Notes under the pieces: model-generated
The model's input: the letters and a program-made list of their open reading frames with translations, nothing else
Database searches by the model: none
What the model was told of the DNA's origin: nothing
In this document: positions 7,580 through 14,925 of the stretch, piece after piece
Layout of the letters: each line of letters starts with the position of its first letter
How positions within the stretch are numbered: the stretch's first letter is position 1
Position numbers and translations under genes: made by a program
Assembly (NCBI GenBank): GCA_021372185.1
Contig: JAJFUY010000322.1
Location: 1-14,939, forward strand
Direction: 5' to 3'
DNA from: Chlamydiales bacterium
GTDB taxonomy: Bacteria; Chlamydiota; Chlamydiia; Chlamydiales; FEN-1388
Length of the DNA stretch: 14,939 bases

Positions 7580-8127
7580 TGAATTTAGCAACGATGAATT
7601 TGGCCTTAGATACTCTGGGGCAGCTTTTGGGTGATAGGAACCTGCATTATGAATGTGTGGCTTGCGGCTCTGCAAGTATGCTGCTGCTTGGTCTTAGCCT
7701 CAAGTCGGCAAAAGAGGTGTGTGTGCTTGCCATGGTTGAATCAAATGAATTCATTAAAGCAAATCCACTTCCAGAAGAGCTTGAACGAGCAGTGCAAGAT
7801 ATTAGCCAAGCCGTGAGACTAAAAAGCAGCTGGATACAGCCAGTGTTGGGTGATTTATTTGATGGTTTGCCAGATGGCTTTAAACGTCGCATGCACATGA
7901 GGCAGCATGGCAGCCTCACACTCTATCTTACTTCCCGTTTAGATCAAATATACCTCAGCCTATTCCAGGCAGTATGTGATGGCCCCATAAGCCAGCACTA
8001 TTCAGACCTAAAAACCCTAAAGCCAACCACAAAAGAACTGCAAGATGCCGCCGCATGGTGCCTAAAGCGCGATCCCTCCCCCGAATTTGCTAAAACCCTA
8101 AATGACGCCTTAGCAACTTTTATCTAA
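7573..8127 (+). CDS. Nucleotidyltransferase-like protein (DUF6036-type), degenerate active site
   Basis: Protein of 184 residues. Its overall pattern matches a family of nucleotidyltransferase-fold proteins. The CGSAS at 31-35 with LLLGLS stands where the family has CGG-A-LLGL. KEVCV at 47-51 stands where the catalytic KDVDV-type motif is expected. RLDQIYLSLFQAV at 122-134, a H..DL..L.PT stretch at 142-152 and a final AAAWCLKRDPSPEF also agree with that family. Both acidic metal-binding positions look altered (Asp to Glu48, Asp to Cys50), so catalysis may be lost or changed. Family recognition is from memory of motifs, not a search. The protein has no signal peptide and no partner gene in its operon. 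ATG at 7573 was chosen; another ATG at 7579 is possible and neither has a strong ribosome site. Confidence 0.75.
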   Translation: MEMNLATMNLALDTLGQLLGDRNLHYECVACGSASMLLLGLSLKSAKEVCVLAMVESNEFIKANPLPEELERAVQDISQAVRLKSSWIQPVLGDLFDGLPDGFKRRMHMRQHGSLTLYLTSRLDQIYLSLFQAVCDGPISQHYSDLKTLKPTTKELQDAAAWCLKRDPSPEFAKTLNDALATFI

Positions 8128-8167
8128 TTTGCCCAGGTCATGCTGTGAAACAAATCGAAATAGTGAC

Positions 8168-8186
8168 TTTTCCCGCGTCGGGAAAA
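8168..8186. other. Perfect hairpin 3' of the nucleotidyltransferase-like gene
   Basis: TTTTCCCG (8168-8175), a three-base loop CGT, and CGGGAAAA (8179-8186) form a perfect 8-base stem 40 bases after the stop codon. The T-run precedes and the A-run follows the stem, the reverse of a classical intrinsic terminator. It may still act at the mRNA 3' end together with the repeat element that follows. Confidence 0.5.
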
Positions 8187-8190
8187 ATGC

Positions 8191-8410
8191 ATTTTGTTTT
8201 AGAGTCCGGAGGACGACTGAGCGAAGCCCACCGTGACCGTAGGGAACGGTGGGAATAGGCAAAAAAACCAATAGAGCCCGGTTGAGGGCGATTCAATTTC
8301 GTGATTCAATCGCCCATAACCTGGGCTCCAGGGAACTTTATACCTATTCCCACCGTTCCCTGCGGTCACGGTGGGCTTCGTTCAGTCGTCCTAAAGGACT
8401 CTAAAACAAT
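8191..8410. repeat. 220-base palindromic element: two repeat units head to head
   Basis: The left unit (8191-8300, plus orientation) and right unit (8301-8410, minus orientation) are near-perfect inverted copies of each other and of the unit at 29-142. Outer arms of about 68 bases (8191-8258 against 8342-8410) differ at few positions. Inner arms (gagcccggttgagggcgatt near 8274 and its counterpart ending near 8328) pair around 8300. Each unit starts with TTTTAGAG and a small stem (GTCC gga GGAC at 8204-8214; GTCCT tt AGGAC on the other strand), then the CCCACCGT/ACGGTGGG hairpin. It fills most of the 332-base gap (8128-8459) between two convergent genes. The rest of the gap holds the small hairpin at 8168 and nothing else I can support. 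No ORF or transposase is present. Confidence 0.9.
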
Positions 8411-8459
8411 TGGTTAAACTAAATTGAGAAAATTCATTTGGCGCTTTGCAATTAACTCA

Positions 8460-8714
8460 CTAGGGCTTATCGGTGAGGCGCTCTACGAGTTTGATGCCGT
8501 GGGCTGTGATGGAGATTTCGGCTTTGCCGTGTTTTTTGATGAAGTTGGCTTGGGTGAGTAGTTGGCAGATTGTGTCTGTGGCTATTGCCTGGAGGCCAAC
8601 TAGTGTTCCAATTTTGTAGCGGTCTATTGGGTCGTCTATTTCAGGGAGTTTTAGTGCCTGTTCGTGCAGGCAGATGATGAAGAGTTCGTCTTTTGTGCGG
8701 CCTTGTTTTGTCAT
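8460..8714 (-). CDS. Small winged-helix-like protein, unknown function
   Basis: Protein of 84 residues with no signal peptide or membrane span. Residues 31-61 (DRYKIG, then GLQAIATDTICQLLTQ and ANFIKK) look like a helix-turn-helix. ISITAHGIKLVERL at 67-80 fits the wing and last helix of a winged-helix fold, as in small transcription regulators. This is pattern-based inference only. The start codon has a good AAGGA ribosome site about 8 bases upstream. It lies 12 bases after the transglutaminase-like gene and so is the second gene of that transcription unit. It may be a DNA-binding regulator or simply a small conserved protein. Confidence 0.7.
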   Translation of the reverse strand: MTKQGRTKDELFIICLHEQALKLPEIDDPIDRYKIGTLVGLQAIATDTICQLLTQANFIKKHGKAEISITAHGIKLVERLTDKP

Positions 8715-8726
8715 GTGAGGGTCCTT

Positions 8727-10196
8727 TTATTGATTTGGTGCTCTAATGGAGAGCAGCGTTTTTAGGTGTGTGAGCGCTTTGGGCAGTTTGCCTTTATTAA
8801 GGGCTAGTTTTTCAGCACGTTTGTAGGCGGCCCAGGCGCGCGAAGCATCAAAGCGAGAGTAGTAGAGCTCTGCTAGGTAGTATTCTACAGTAATGTCGTT
8901 TGGTTCTTGTTTCTGGTATTCTTCTAGCCAGTGGATTGCCTCTTGAGGCTTTTGGAGCTGAAGGCAGCATATGGCAAGCATAAATATCCCAGAGCGGAAC
9001 GTGGGGCATTTTTTTATAGATTGTTCTAGTGCTTCTTTTTTTTGTTCAATAGACGTTCTTGACTCATCTACATACATAAAAAAGGGCTTTAGGCTCGTCT
9101 TGTCTACACGGTTGTAGTAGATGTCTTCAGCTAAGGTGTTTTGGCTAATCAGAAAATCTTCTTGCTTGCCGATGGCCTTTTGTAGGTGGGTTCTGGCAAG
9201 AGAATCTTTGTCTGTTAAAAAGAGACTGTAGGCATAGAGGGTATGTAGCATTTTGTCGTTAGGTTCAAATGGCAGGGCTTTTTCGTAGCACTTGGCTGAC
9301 TTTTCAAAGTCGCCTTTGGATAAATAGATAGATGCCTGATTAAAAAATGCCATGCCAATAACTTCTTTTTTGGTGCGTTTGGGCAGCGCAATTAAGTTAA
9401 TTCCTAAAAATTCATCGTCATGTATGTGTACGCCCCGAAGAGTAGTTTCTATATTCATGTCACCGCACTTCATAAAGATGTGGCCAGGAGGCGTGATAAT
9501 TTCAAAAGGTAGTCCTATGCGCTCGGCAAGACAGATATAAAGAGCTGATACGCCGAGGCATACCCCACGGCGTGATTCTAGTACATGTGGTAAAAAGGTG
9601 AAGTGGTCAATTTCGCGGCTGTAGGTAGAATGCGGTGGAAAGCGAAAGCCTAATTCATAAAAAATGAGGTTGTTTAATGCTCGTACTTTATCTATCGGCG
9701 CGGCATCATGACCCACTCTTGCAAGTACTTGAAGGGCCATGAGATCTAGCATCGCTTCATAGCGACGAAGGTGTGTAGGGTCATCAAGCTGCGATAAAAG
9801 GAGGGCCCTTGCTAAATCAATATCGTCAGAATGAAGGGCGACTATTTCTTTTAACGTGGTGGCTTTATGACCTTTCAATTTTCGGTTATAGAGGCTTGCC
9901 CCAATTTCTTCTATAGTTGCTAACGCTTCATTGGTGAGGTTGAACTCTTTATTTGAATCCCCTGGATTAATCAGGGCAATGAAGGCATCAATGTTTTGTG
10001 GAAAGGATAACGGCACGTTTTTTGTTGTTTTTGATGACAAAAGTTTCCATGCGTGCTCAAGTGCCTGAGGGTCTTGATAGAGCTCATAATAGGCCAAATG
10101 TTCAGATATGGAAGTTGGATCAAGGCTTTCATACAGCACTTTTGCGGACAGCGAAAATGGCCAAATAAGCAGCAAAATAATTCTAAAAATTTTCAT
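8727..10196 (-). CDS. Secreted transglutaminase-like/TPR protein (SirB1-type)
   Basis: Protein of 489 residues from the chosen ATG. It begins with a signal peptide (MKIFRIILLLIWPFSLSAKV, cleavage after SLSA at about 18). The middle part is a SirB1/transglutaminase-like domain: RRGVCLGVSALY places a candidate nucleophile Cys at 213, and PPGHIFMK a His at 239. NIETT (Glu at 250) may supply the third residue. The C-terminal half, about 285-489, is built of TPR-like helical pairs (for example AFFNQASIYLSKGDFEKSAK and EAIHWLEEYQKQEPND). The frame is open to 10262, but the ATG at 10196 gives a textbook signal peptide, whereas the longer version places 22 residues before it and would start upstream of the predicted promoter. 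Whether it is an active protease, amidase or only a binding protein cannot be told. Confidence 0.85.
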   Translation of the reverse strand: MKIFRIILLLIWPFSLSAKVLYESLDPTSISEHLAYYELYQDPQALEHAWKLLSSKTTKNVPLSFPQNIDAFIALINPGDSNKEFNLTNEALATIEEIGASLYNRKLKGHKATTLKEIVALHSDDIDLARALLLSQLDDPTHLRRYEAMLDLMALQVLARVGHDAAPIDKVRALNNLIFYELGFRFPPHSTYSREIDHFTFLPHVLESRRGVCLGVSALYICLAERIGLPFEIITPPGHIFMKCGDMNIETTLRGVHIHDDEFLGINLIALPKRTKKEVIGMAFFNQASIYLSKGDFEKSAKCYEKALPFEPNDKMLHTLYAYSLFLTDKDSLARTHLQKAIGKQEDFLISQNTLAEDIYYNRVDKTSLKPFFMYVDESRTSIEQKKEALEQSIKKCPTFRSGIFMLAICCLQLQKPQEAIHWLEEYQKQEPNDITVEYYLAELYYSRFDASRAWAAYKRAEKLALNKGKLPKALTHLKTLLSIRAPNQ

Positions 10197-10209
10197 GACG
10201 ACTAGAGCC

Positions 10210-10238
10210 TTGATAGTAAGTGCTATCTTAAGTATACT
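10210..10238 (+). promoter_or_regulatory. Promoter of the yicC-gmk-rpoZ-metG operon
   Basis: TTGATA (10210-10215, 5 of 6 matches) and TATACT (10233-10238, 5 of 6) are separated by exactly 17 bases. This is the best sigma-70-like promoter in the window. It gives a leader of about 38 bases, with a GGAG ribosome site at 10271-10274, 8 bases before the yicC ATG. Confidence 0.7.
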
Positions 10239-10260
10239 GTAAACATTACAAAATTGTCTC
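10231..10260 (-). promoter_or_regulatory. Divergent promoter of the transglutaminase-like gene
   Basis: The palindrome AGTATACT also supplies a minus-strand TATACT -10 (plus-strand 10231-10236). A GAGACA -35 (10255-10260, 4 of 6) lies 18 bases away. The leader to the ATG at 10196 would be about 28 bases. The two divergent promoters share the same -10 bases and cannot both be occupied at once. Confidence 0.45.
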
Positions 10261-10282
10261 ATTTTCTTGTGGAGCTAAAAAA

Positions 10283-11164
10283 ATGCTGCGTAGCATGACC
10301 GCTTTTGCTAAAGCAAAGAAGTCATATAGTGATGTTGAAATTGCTGTAGAGATTCAGTCTGTAAACAAAAAGCATCTTGACCTACACGTAAAACTGCCGC
10401 ATGAGTGTATGCTCTATGACCCGCTTGTTCGTGAGGTATTATCGCAGCATGTAGAGCGCGGGCACATTAACGTAAGTGTGCAGGTGCATTTTTTATCTGC
10501 CTTTTCTGTAAGCGTGGTTGCCAATTCGAGCTATGCCAAAAGCCTCTATGATGCATCAAAAAAGCTCGCACGCGAACTTGGGCATGAATCGCTCGACACC
10601 GACAAGCTATTTTTTACTATTTTGCGAGAAAAAGGTGTGCTCCAAGCGAGCTTTGAAGTACAAAAAGATGATTTTGAAGATAAAATACGAGAGACGCTTG
10701 AGGCTGCTTGTCGCGATTTTTTAGCTATGAAAGAGCGTGAAGGCCAAAAGATTGCCACAGAATTTTTTTCGCGGCTTGATGCTTTAGCGAGCATGAGAGG
10801 CCAAATTGAAACGCTATCGCGTGATGCCAAACCCAAGTTTTATAAGCGCCTAAAAGAGCTTGTAGATGAGCTTGTTGGCAAATCTATAGAAGGTGATGAA
10901 AGAATAGCCAAAGAAATTGCCCTCATGGCTGACAAAGTAGATATTTCTGAAGAGCTTTCTCGCTTTGGGTTTCACCTCGAGCATTTTAAAAATGAAATGC
11001 AGGCAAAAAAATCGGGTAAGGTTTTAGAGTTTATTCTCCAAGAGTTATCACGAGAGATTAATACAATGGGTGCCAAGTGCCAAGATGCGCATGTTTCACG
11101 CCTTGTTATAGATGCTAAAAGCGAGCTAGAAAAGCTGCGGGAGCAAGTTGCGAATGTCGAATAG
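10283..11164 (+). CDS. yicC: YicC family endoribonuclease
   Basis: Protein of 293 residues, the usual length. YicC-type proteins are endoribonucleases implicated in RNA turnover. The N-terminus LRSMTAFAKAKK and the EIQSVNKKHLDLHVKLP stretch (about 23-39) are the family N-domain. The C-domain ends with SREINTMGAKCQDAHVSRL (about 257-275) and a closing LEKLREQVANVE. Both parts match the known pattern, in which a ReinT.gsK-like motif is conserved. It is the first gene of the operon, with a GGAG ribosome site 8 bases before the ATG. Its 3' end overlaps gmk by 11 bases. The yicC-gmk-rpoZ order is widespread in bacteria. Confidence 0.93.
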   Translation: MLRSMTAFAKAKKSYSDVEIAVEIQSVNKKHLDLHVKLPHECMLYDPLVREVLSQHVERGHINVSVQVHFLSAFSVSVVANSSYAKSLYDASKKLARELGHESLDTDKLFFTILREKGVLQASFEVQKDDFEDKIRETLEAACRDFLAMKEREGQKIATEFFSRLDALASMRGQIETLSRDAKPKFYKRLKELVDELVGKSIEGDERIAKEIALMADKVDISEELSRFGFHLEHFKNEMQAKKSGKVLEFILQELSREINTMGAKCQDAHVSRLVIDAKSELEKLREQVANVE

Positions 11165-11750
11165 TCACAAAGTACTTGGAAACCACTCACACGGACTGCT
11201 TTTTGTTGTAAGTGCGCCGGCAGGTACTGGTAAAACAACTCTGGTTGAAAAACTTACCCATGAATTTCCGTGCGTAGTTCGTAGCATATCTTCTACAACA
11301 AGGCCAAAACGCCCCACAGAAACCGACGGTGTTGACTACTGCTTTTTAACAGATGAAGAATTTGAGAAAAAAGTAGCTGAAGGGCAGTTTTTAGAGCATG
11401 TTACGCTATTTGGCTACCAATACGGAACGTCAAAACATCAGGTAGAAAAACAAAGAGCAGCAGGCCATCACGTTGTTTTGGTAATAGATACACAAGGCGC
11501 ACTGCACCTTATGGGGCAGCTTGCCGCCACGTTTATTTTTATTTTACCACCAAGTTTTGAAGAGCTTGCGCGCCGTTTGCAAGAGCGCGGCACAGAAAAT
11601 TACGATAGCCTCTCAAAGCGCCTCCATGAGGCAGAACGCGAGATTGCTACAAGTACAGCGTATCAGTATGTCATTGTAAATGACGAAATCCAGACTGCCT
11701 ATGAAGTATTAAAAAGTATTGTCATTGCAGAAGAGCATAGAATTAGATAA
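11154..11750 (+). CDS. gmk: Guanylate kinase
   Basis: Enzyme of 198 residues that phosphorylates GMP to GDP with ATP. The P-loop APAGTGKTT lies at 21-29, where the more common form is GPSGAGKS/T. The GMP-binding part shows SISSTTRPKRP (44-54) and DGVDYCF (58-64). The LVIDTQGA strand (109-116) and a lid with ARRLQERG and a later SKRL arginine complete the fold. I chose the ATG at 11154 with GGGAG 10 bases upstream. A TTG at 11148 would add two residues but stands only 4 bases from that site. It overlaps the end of yicC, so translation is probably coupled. Confidence 0.93.
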   Translation: MSNSHKVLGNHSHGLLFVVSAPAGTGKTTLVEKLTHEFPCVVRSISSTTRPKRPTETDGVDYCFLTDEEFEKKVAEGQFLEHVTLFGYQYGTSKHQVEKQRAAGHHVVLVIDTQGALHLMGQLAATFIFILPPSFEELARRLQERGTENYDSLSKRLHEAEREIATSTAYQYVIVNDEIQTAYEVLKSIVIAEEHRIR

Positions 11751-11772
11751 AAGAGTTAACAAAAGGGTAGAT

Positions 11773-12135
11773 ATGAAACAAGAACTTGATTACAAAGATC
11801 AACTTACTAACGAAAAGCTTCTCAAGCGCTTTAACAACCAGTTTGAGCTTGTGCGTTACGCTATCCAGCTAGCAGAAAATACTATTCGTTCAGGCCGAGA
11901 ACCTGATGTATGGACAGATTCTCAAAATGTGTCCTTTATGATTTTGGCTGAAATTGCGTCTAATAAAGAAGAATTTGCTGAAATTTCTGAAGAGCAAAAG
12001 GCGACATTTCCTCGACATCAAGAATCAAATCAAAGTCAATCCCAATCTCAATCTTGGGGCGATGAAGTGCGTGCCTTAAAAGAAGACAAAAAAGAGCGCA
12101 AGACTAGTAAATCTAAAGCAAAAGCTGCAAAATAA
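11773..12135 (+). CDS. rpoZ: RNA polymerase omega subunit
   Basis: Protein of 120 residues that helps assemble and stabilise RNA polymerase by clamping beta-prime. The family core is seen in FNNQFELVRYAIQLAENTI (20-38), followed by a variable loop and NVSFMILAEIA (52-62). The C-terminal tail is longer than average. It has a low-complexity QSQSQSQS run (87-94) encoded by near-repeats of CAATCN, then a lysine-rich end (KEDKKERKTSKSKAKAAK). The ATG at 11773 was chosen for its AAGGG ribosome site 5 bases upstream; the frame is open further up to 11719 but lacks a start context. It follows gmk by 22 bases. The assignment relies on short core motifs plus position after gmk. Confidence 0.82.
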   Translation: MKQELDYKDQLTNEKLLKRFNNQFELVRYAIQLAENTIRSGREPDVWTDSQNVSFMILAEIASNKEEFAEISEEQKATFPRHQESNQSQSQSQSWGDEVRALKEDKKERKTSKSKAKAAK

Positions 12136-12140
12136 TACGT

Positions 12141-12764
12141 ATGAATGACGTTGAGTCCTTAGGTCAGGGTGTAATATTTGTTTTGCTTGCATCATTTGCA
12201 CTTGTTGTTGCGGCAATGTGTGGGCTGCTCTGGTTTGGCTGGTGGGTCTCTAAAAAAAAGGGGTCACTATGCCCCTATACTAAAAAGCCAATGTCGCTGG
12301 GCATAGATATCGTGCCATCTGTCCGAAAGTATGTAAATGAATTTCTGGAAAGCCACCCACAACCGGAAAACAAGCCAATAGAATTTGAGCACGCGGCAAT
12401 ATCACCTGATACGGGCCGCATATTTGCCGACGTAGTCATGCGCGGCACATTTGTTCGCCTTGATTGGAGCTTTTTATCAAAGCGCTTTCCGGGACGCTGG
12501 GTATCTTGGGGAAGCTTAGATGAAATGGAACAGGCGACTATTCGTTTATGTCATGAAAGTATGGCAGGCTATCAGACAGAAAGTTCATGCCCCAGACGAC
12601 TGCCGCAAGAAATTGATATACACTATGGCCTCTCAATACCCGGACCGCTTTATGTAGATAGAAACACAAAAAATCTGCTTGGCTGGAAGACTGTTCCAGG
12701 AACAGAATTTGAAGTACTCATTGTTCAAACGCCCATTTACGACTCAATAGATCAAACACTATGA
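12141..12764 (+). CDS. Single-span membrane protein, unknown function
   Basis: Protein of 207 residues. A strong transmembrane segment (about 11-37) is followed by KKK, so the bulk of the protein is predicted to be cytoplasmic with the N-terminus outside. The soluble part contains a CPYTKKPM segment just after the span, a conserved-looking patch LDWSFLSKRFPGRWVSWGSL (about 112-131), and an ending with PGPLYVDRNTKNLLGWK and VLIVQTPIYD. I do not recognise a named family. It starts 5 bases after rpoZ without a clear ribosome site, and its TGA overlaps the metG ATG (ATGA), so it is tightly coupled to both. That arrangement suggests a conserved small gene of the operon rather than a chance ORF. 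Confidence 0.8.
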   Translation: MNDVESLGQGVIFVLLASFALVVAAMCGLLWFGWWVSKKKGSLCPYTKKPMSLGIDIVPSVRKYVNEFLESHPQPENKPIEFEHAAISPDTGRIFADVVMRGTFVRLDWSFLSKRFPGRWVSWGSLDEMEQATIRLCHESMAGYQTESSCPRRLPQEIDIHYGLSIPGPLYVDRNTKNLLGWKTVPGTEFEVLIVQTPIYDSIDQTL

Positions 12765-14821
12765 CCAAAAAAATTCTGATTACTGCAGCTTTACCGTATG
12801 CTAATGGCCCATTACACTTTGGGCATATGGCAGGGGCCTATTTACCAGCTGACATCTATTCACGCTTTATCCGCCAAAAGCATAGAGATACTCTATTTAT
12901 TTGCGGATCAGATGAGTATGGTATAGCGGTGGTGTTAAGTGCAGAGCTTGCCAAAAGATCTCCTCAAGAGCACGTAGATCAGTTTCATGCTGTAAATAAA
13001 GATCTTTTTGCAAAGATGAACATTGTATTTGATCATTTTTCAAGAACTACTTGGCCAGGTCATAGTGAACTTACGCACCAGTATTTTACTGATCTTTTAT
13101 ACAATGGCTATATTGAAGAAAAAGAAACTGAGCAGCTGTATTCTGAGCAAGAAGGGCGCTTTTTAGCTGACCGTTATGTGGTAGGAACATGCCCCAAATG
13201 TGGCTTTGTAAATGCCCGTGGAGACGAATGTACCTCATGTGCTGCGAGCTTTGATGCTACAGATTTAATTAACCCACGCTCAAAACTTACCGGAAGCCCG
13301 CTTATCCGCAAAAAAACAACACACTGGTTTTTGAGGCTTGATCTTTTTAAAGATAAGCTTTTGGCATGGCTTGCAACCAAAAACTGGAAGAGTAACGTTG
13401 TAAACTTCATCAAGGGTTATATTCAAGATCTTCATCCAAGAGCCATTACTCGCGATATGACATGGGGTATACCAATACCGATAGATGGCATAACCGGAAA
13501 AGTGCTCTACGTATGGTTTGACGCGCCTATTGGCTATTTAAGTGCTACAAAAGAGTGGGCAGAGCTACGCGGTGAACCTAATCGCTGGAAAGACTACTGG
13601 TGCGATGAAAACACTCACCTTGTACAGTTTGTGGGTAAAGACAACATTCCTTTTCATGCGGCTATATTTCCTGCTATGACCATGGGGCAAAATCAGCCCT
13701 TTAAGCTTGTTGACGAGCTACCAGCAAACGAATTTTATAACTTAGAGGGAAGGCAGTTTAGTAAATCCGACGGCTGGTATATTGATTTAGCCGAATTTTT
13801 AACTAAATATACAGCAGACCAGCTGCGCTATACTATTGCCTCAAACGCACCAGAAAATTCAGATTCAGAATTTACCTGGCGTGACTTTCAGATCAAGTGC
13901 AACAGCGATTTAGTAGGTAAGTTTGGAAACTTTATTCACCGAACACTTGTCTTTTTGCAAAACAACTGCCAGCAAAAAGTACCGAGCCGCGGTGCTCTTG
14001 ATGAAATTGACACTAAGTTCTTACAAGATTTAGCAGTCTTGATGGTGCGCATAGAAGAGGCCTATAGCGGCTTTCATGTACGCCAGGCATCTGGTTTGCT
14101 GATGGAAATTGCTGCTTTAGGCAACGTCTACTTTGATGCTAAAAAACCGTGGAAGCTTGCAAAATCTGAAGATACCAAAGCTGAGATGAACACCTGCATA
14201 GCGCTTTGTGTAGAGTGCATTAAGCAACTGGCACTTGCCGCATCTCCCATACTTCCTGAAACATCAGAAAAAATTTGGGAAATGCTAGATATGACAAAAC
14301 CTACATCTTGGGATTCAAGAAGAGCTGAAATACTGCCTGAAGGCAAAGTCTTGAGCACCCCAAAAACCCTATTTACAAAAATTGAAGACGAGCAAATTGC
14401 TCAGGAGATAGCCTTGTTAACAGCAAATGAAAAGCCACAATCACCAGTAGCTCCACCAGTAGTGGTTGATGAAAAACCCCTTACACCGCTCTCAAGTGAG
14501 CTCATTAACTTTGAAGACGTAAAAAAACTCGACTTACGAGTGGCCACAATTGTAAGTGCAGAGCGCGTGCCAAAAAGTAAAAAGCTTTTAAAGCTAGAAG
14601 TAGATATAGGCCTAGAAAAGCGCACAGTAGTATCAGGCATAGGCCACCAGTTTGCCCCAGAAACCCTTATCGGCAAGCAGGTAGTGTTAGTCGCCAACCT
14701 AAAGCCCACAACGCTCATGGGCGTAGAAAGCCAAGGTATGATCCTCGCTGGCGCCTCCCCAAGTGACACCCTACAGTTAGTAGAGCTAAACAACCTCCCT
14801 CGCGGCAGCACCGTGTCATAA
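12761..14821 (+). CDS. metG: Methionyl-tRNA synthetase with C-terminal tRNA-binding domain
   Basis: Enzyme of 686 residues that charges tRNA-Met. The class I HIGH motif is HFGH at 19-22, after ITAALPYANGPLHF. The zinc-binding insertion has Cys at 144, 147, 157 and 160 (CPKC and CTSC). The KMSKS loop reads QFSKSDG (332-338), a variant that keeps Lys335 but replaces the first Lys and Met. The anticodon-binding helical domain includes AKKPWKLAKS (460-469). After a Pro/Val-rich linker (about 555-580), residues from about 582 to the end form a Trbp111/EMAPII-like OB fold (FEDVKKLDLRVATIVSAERV, then ESQGMILAG), which raises tRNA affinity and supports dimerisation. Full-length. Its start overlaps the stop of the upstream membrane-protein gene by 4 bases. 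It is the last gene of the operon. Confidence 0.96.
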   Translation: MTKKILITAALPYANGPLHFGHMAGAYLPADIYSRFIRQKHRDTLFICGSDEYGIAVVLSAELAKRSPQEHVDQFHAVNKDLFAKMNIVFDHFSRTTWPGHSELTHQYFTDLLYNGYIEEKETEQLYSEQEGRFLADRYVVGTCPKCGFVNARGDECTSCAASFDATDLINPRSKLTGSPLIRKKTTHWFLRLDLFKDKLLAWLATKNWKSNVVNFIKGYIQDLHPRAITRDMTWGIPIPIDGITGKVLYVWFDAPIGYLSATKEWAELRGEPNRWKDYWCDENTHLVQFVGKDNIPFHAAIFPAMTMGQNQPFKLVDELPANEFYNLEGRQFSKSDGWYIDLAEFLTKYTADQLRYTIASNAPENSDSEFTWRDFQIKCNSDLVGKFGNFIHRTLVFLQNNCQQKVPSRGALDEIDTKFLQDLAVLMVRIEEAYSGFHVRQASGLLMEIAALGNVYFDAKKPWKLAKSEDTKAEMNTCIALCVECIKQLALAASPILPETSEKIWEMLDMTKPTSWDSRRAEILPEGKVLSTPKTLFTKIEDEQIAQEIALLTANEKPQSPVAPPVVVDEKPLTPLSSELINFEDVKKLDLRVATIVSAERVPKSKKLLKLEVDIGLEKRTVVSGIGHQFAPETLIGKQVVLVANLKPTTLMGVESQGMILAGASPSDTLQLVELNNLPRGSTVS

Positions 14822-14831
14822 AGTCATAATA

Positions 14832-14896
14832 TTGATCTTGATCTTATTTTTTGCATTTTCAAAAAAACGAAAAATACAAAAACAGATCAAGATCAA
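14832..14896. repeat. 13-base inverted repeat after metG
   Basis: TTGATCTTGATCT (14832-14844) and AGATCAAGATCAA (14884-14896) are perfectly complementary. The AT-rich loop between them can pair internally (ATTTTC with GAAAAT). It begins 10 bases after the metG stop. No U-tract follows, so an intrinsic terminator is possible but not shown. It lies just before the last repeat copy of the window. Confidence 0.6.
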
Positions 14897-14925
14897 GAAT
14901 AAGAATAAGGCTGAGGTCAAGACTG

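Noticed and set aside
8168..8186. Classical intrinsic terminator
   Set aside because: The stem is perfect but T-run and A-run are on the wrong sides on both strands, so no U-tract follows the stem. Listed only as a hairpin.
11148..11156. TTG start for gmk
   Set aside because: The TTG is only 4 bases from the GGGAG site, whereas the ATG at 11154 has normal spacing and codes the usual N-terminus.
12000..12135. rpoZ fused to an extra domain
   Set aside because: The additional C-terminal part is low-complexity Gln/Ser and Lys-rich sequence with no fold signature.
14401..14811. 136-residue minus-strand open frame
   Set aside because: It lies wholly opposite the metG C-terminal tRNA-binding domain, which is clearly real; composition is typical of an antisense shadow.
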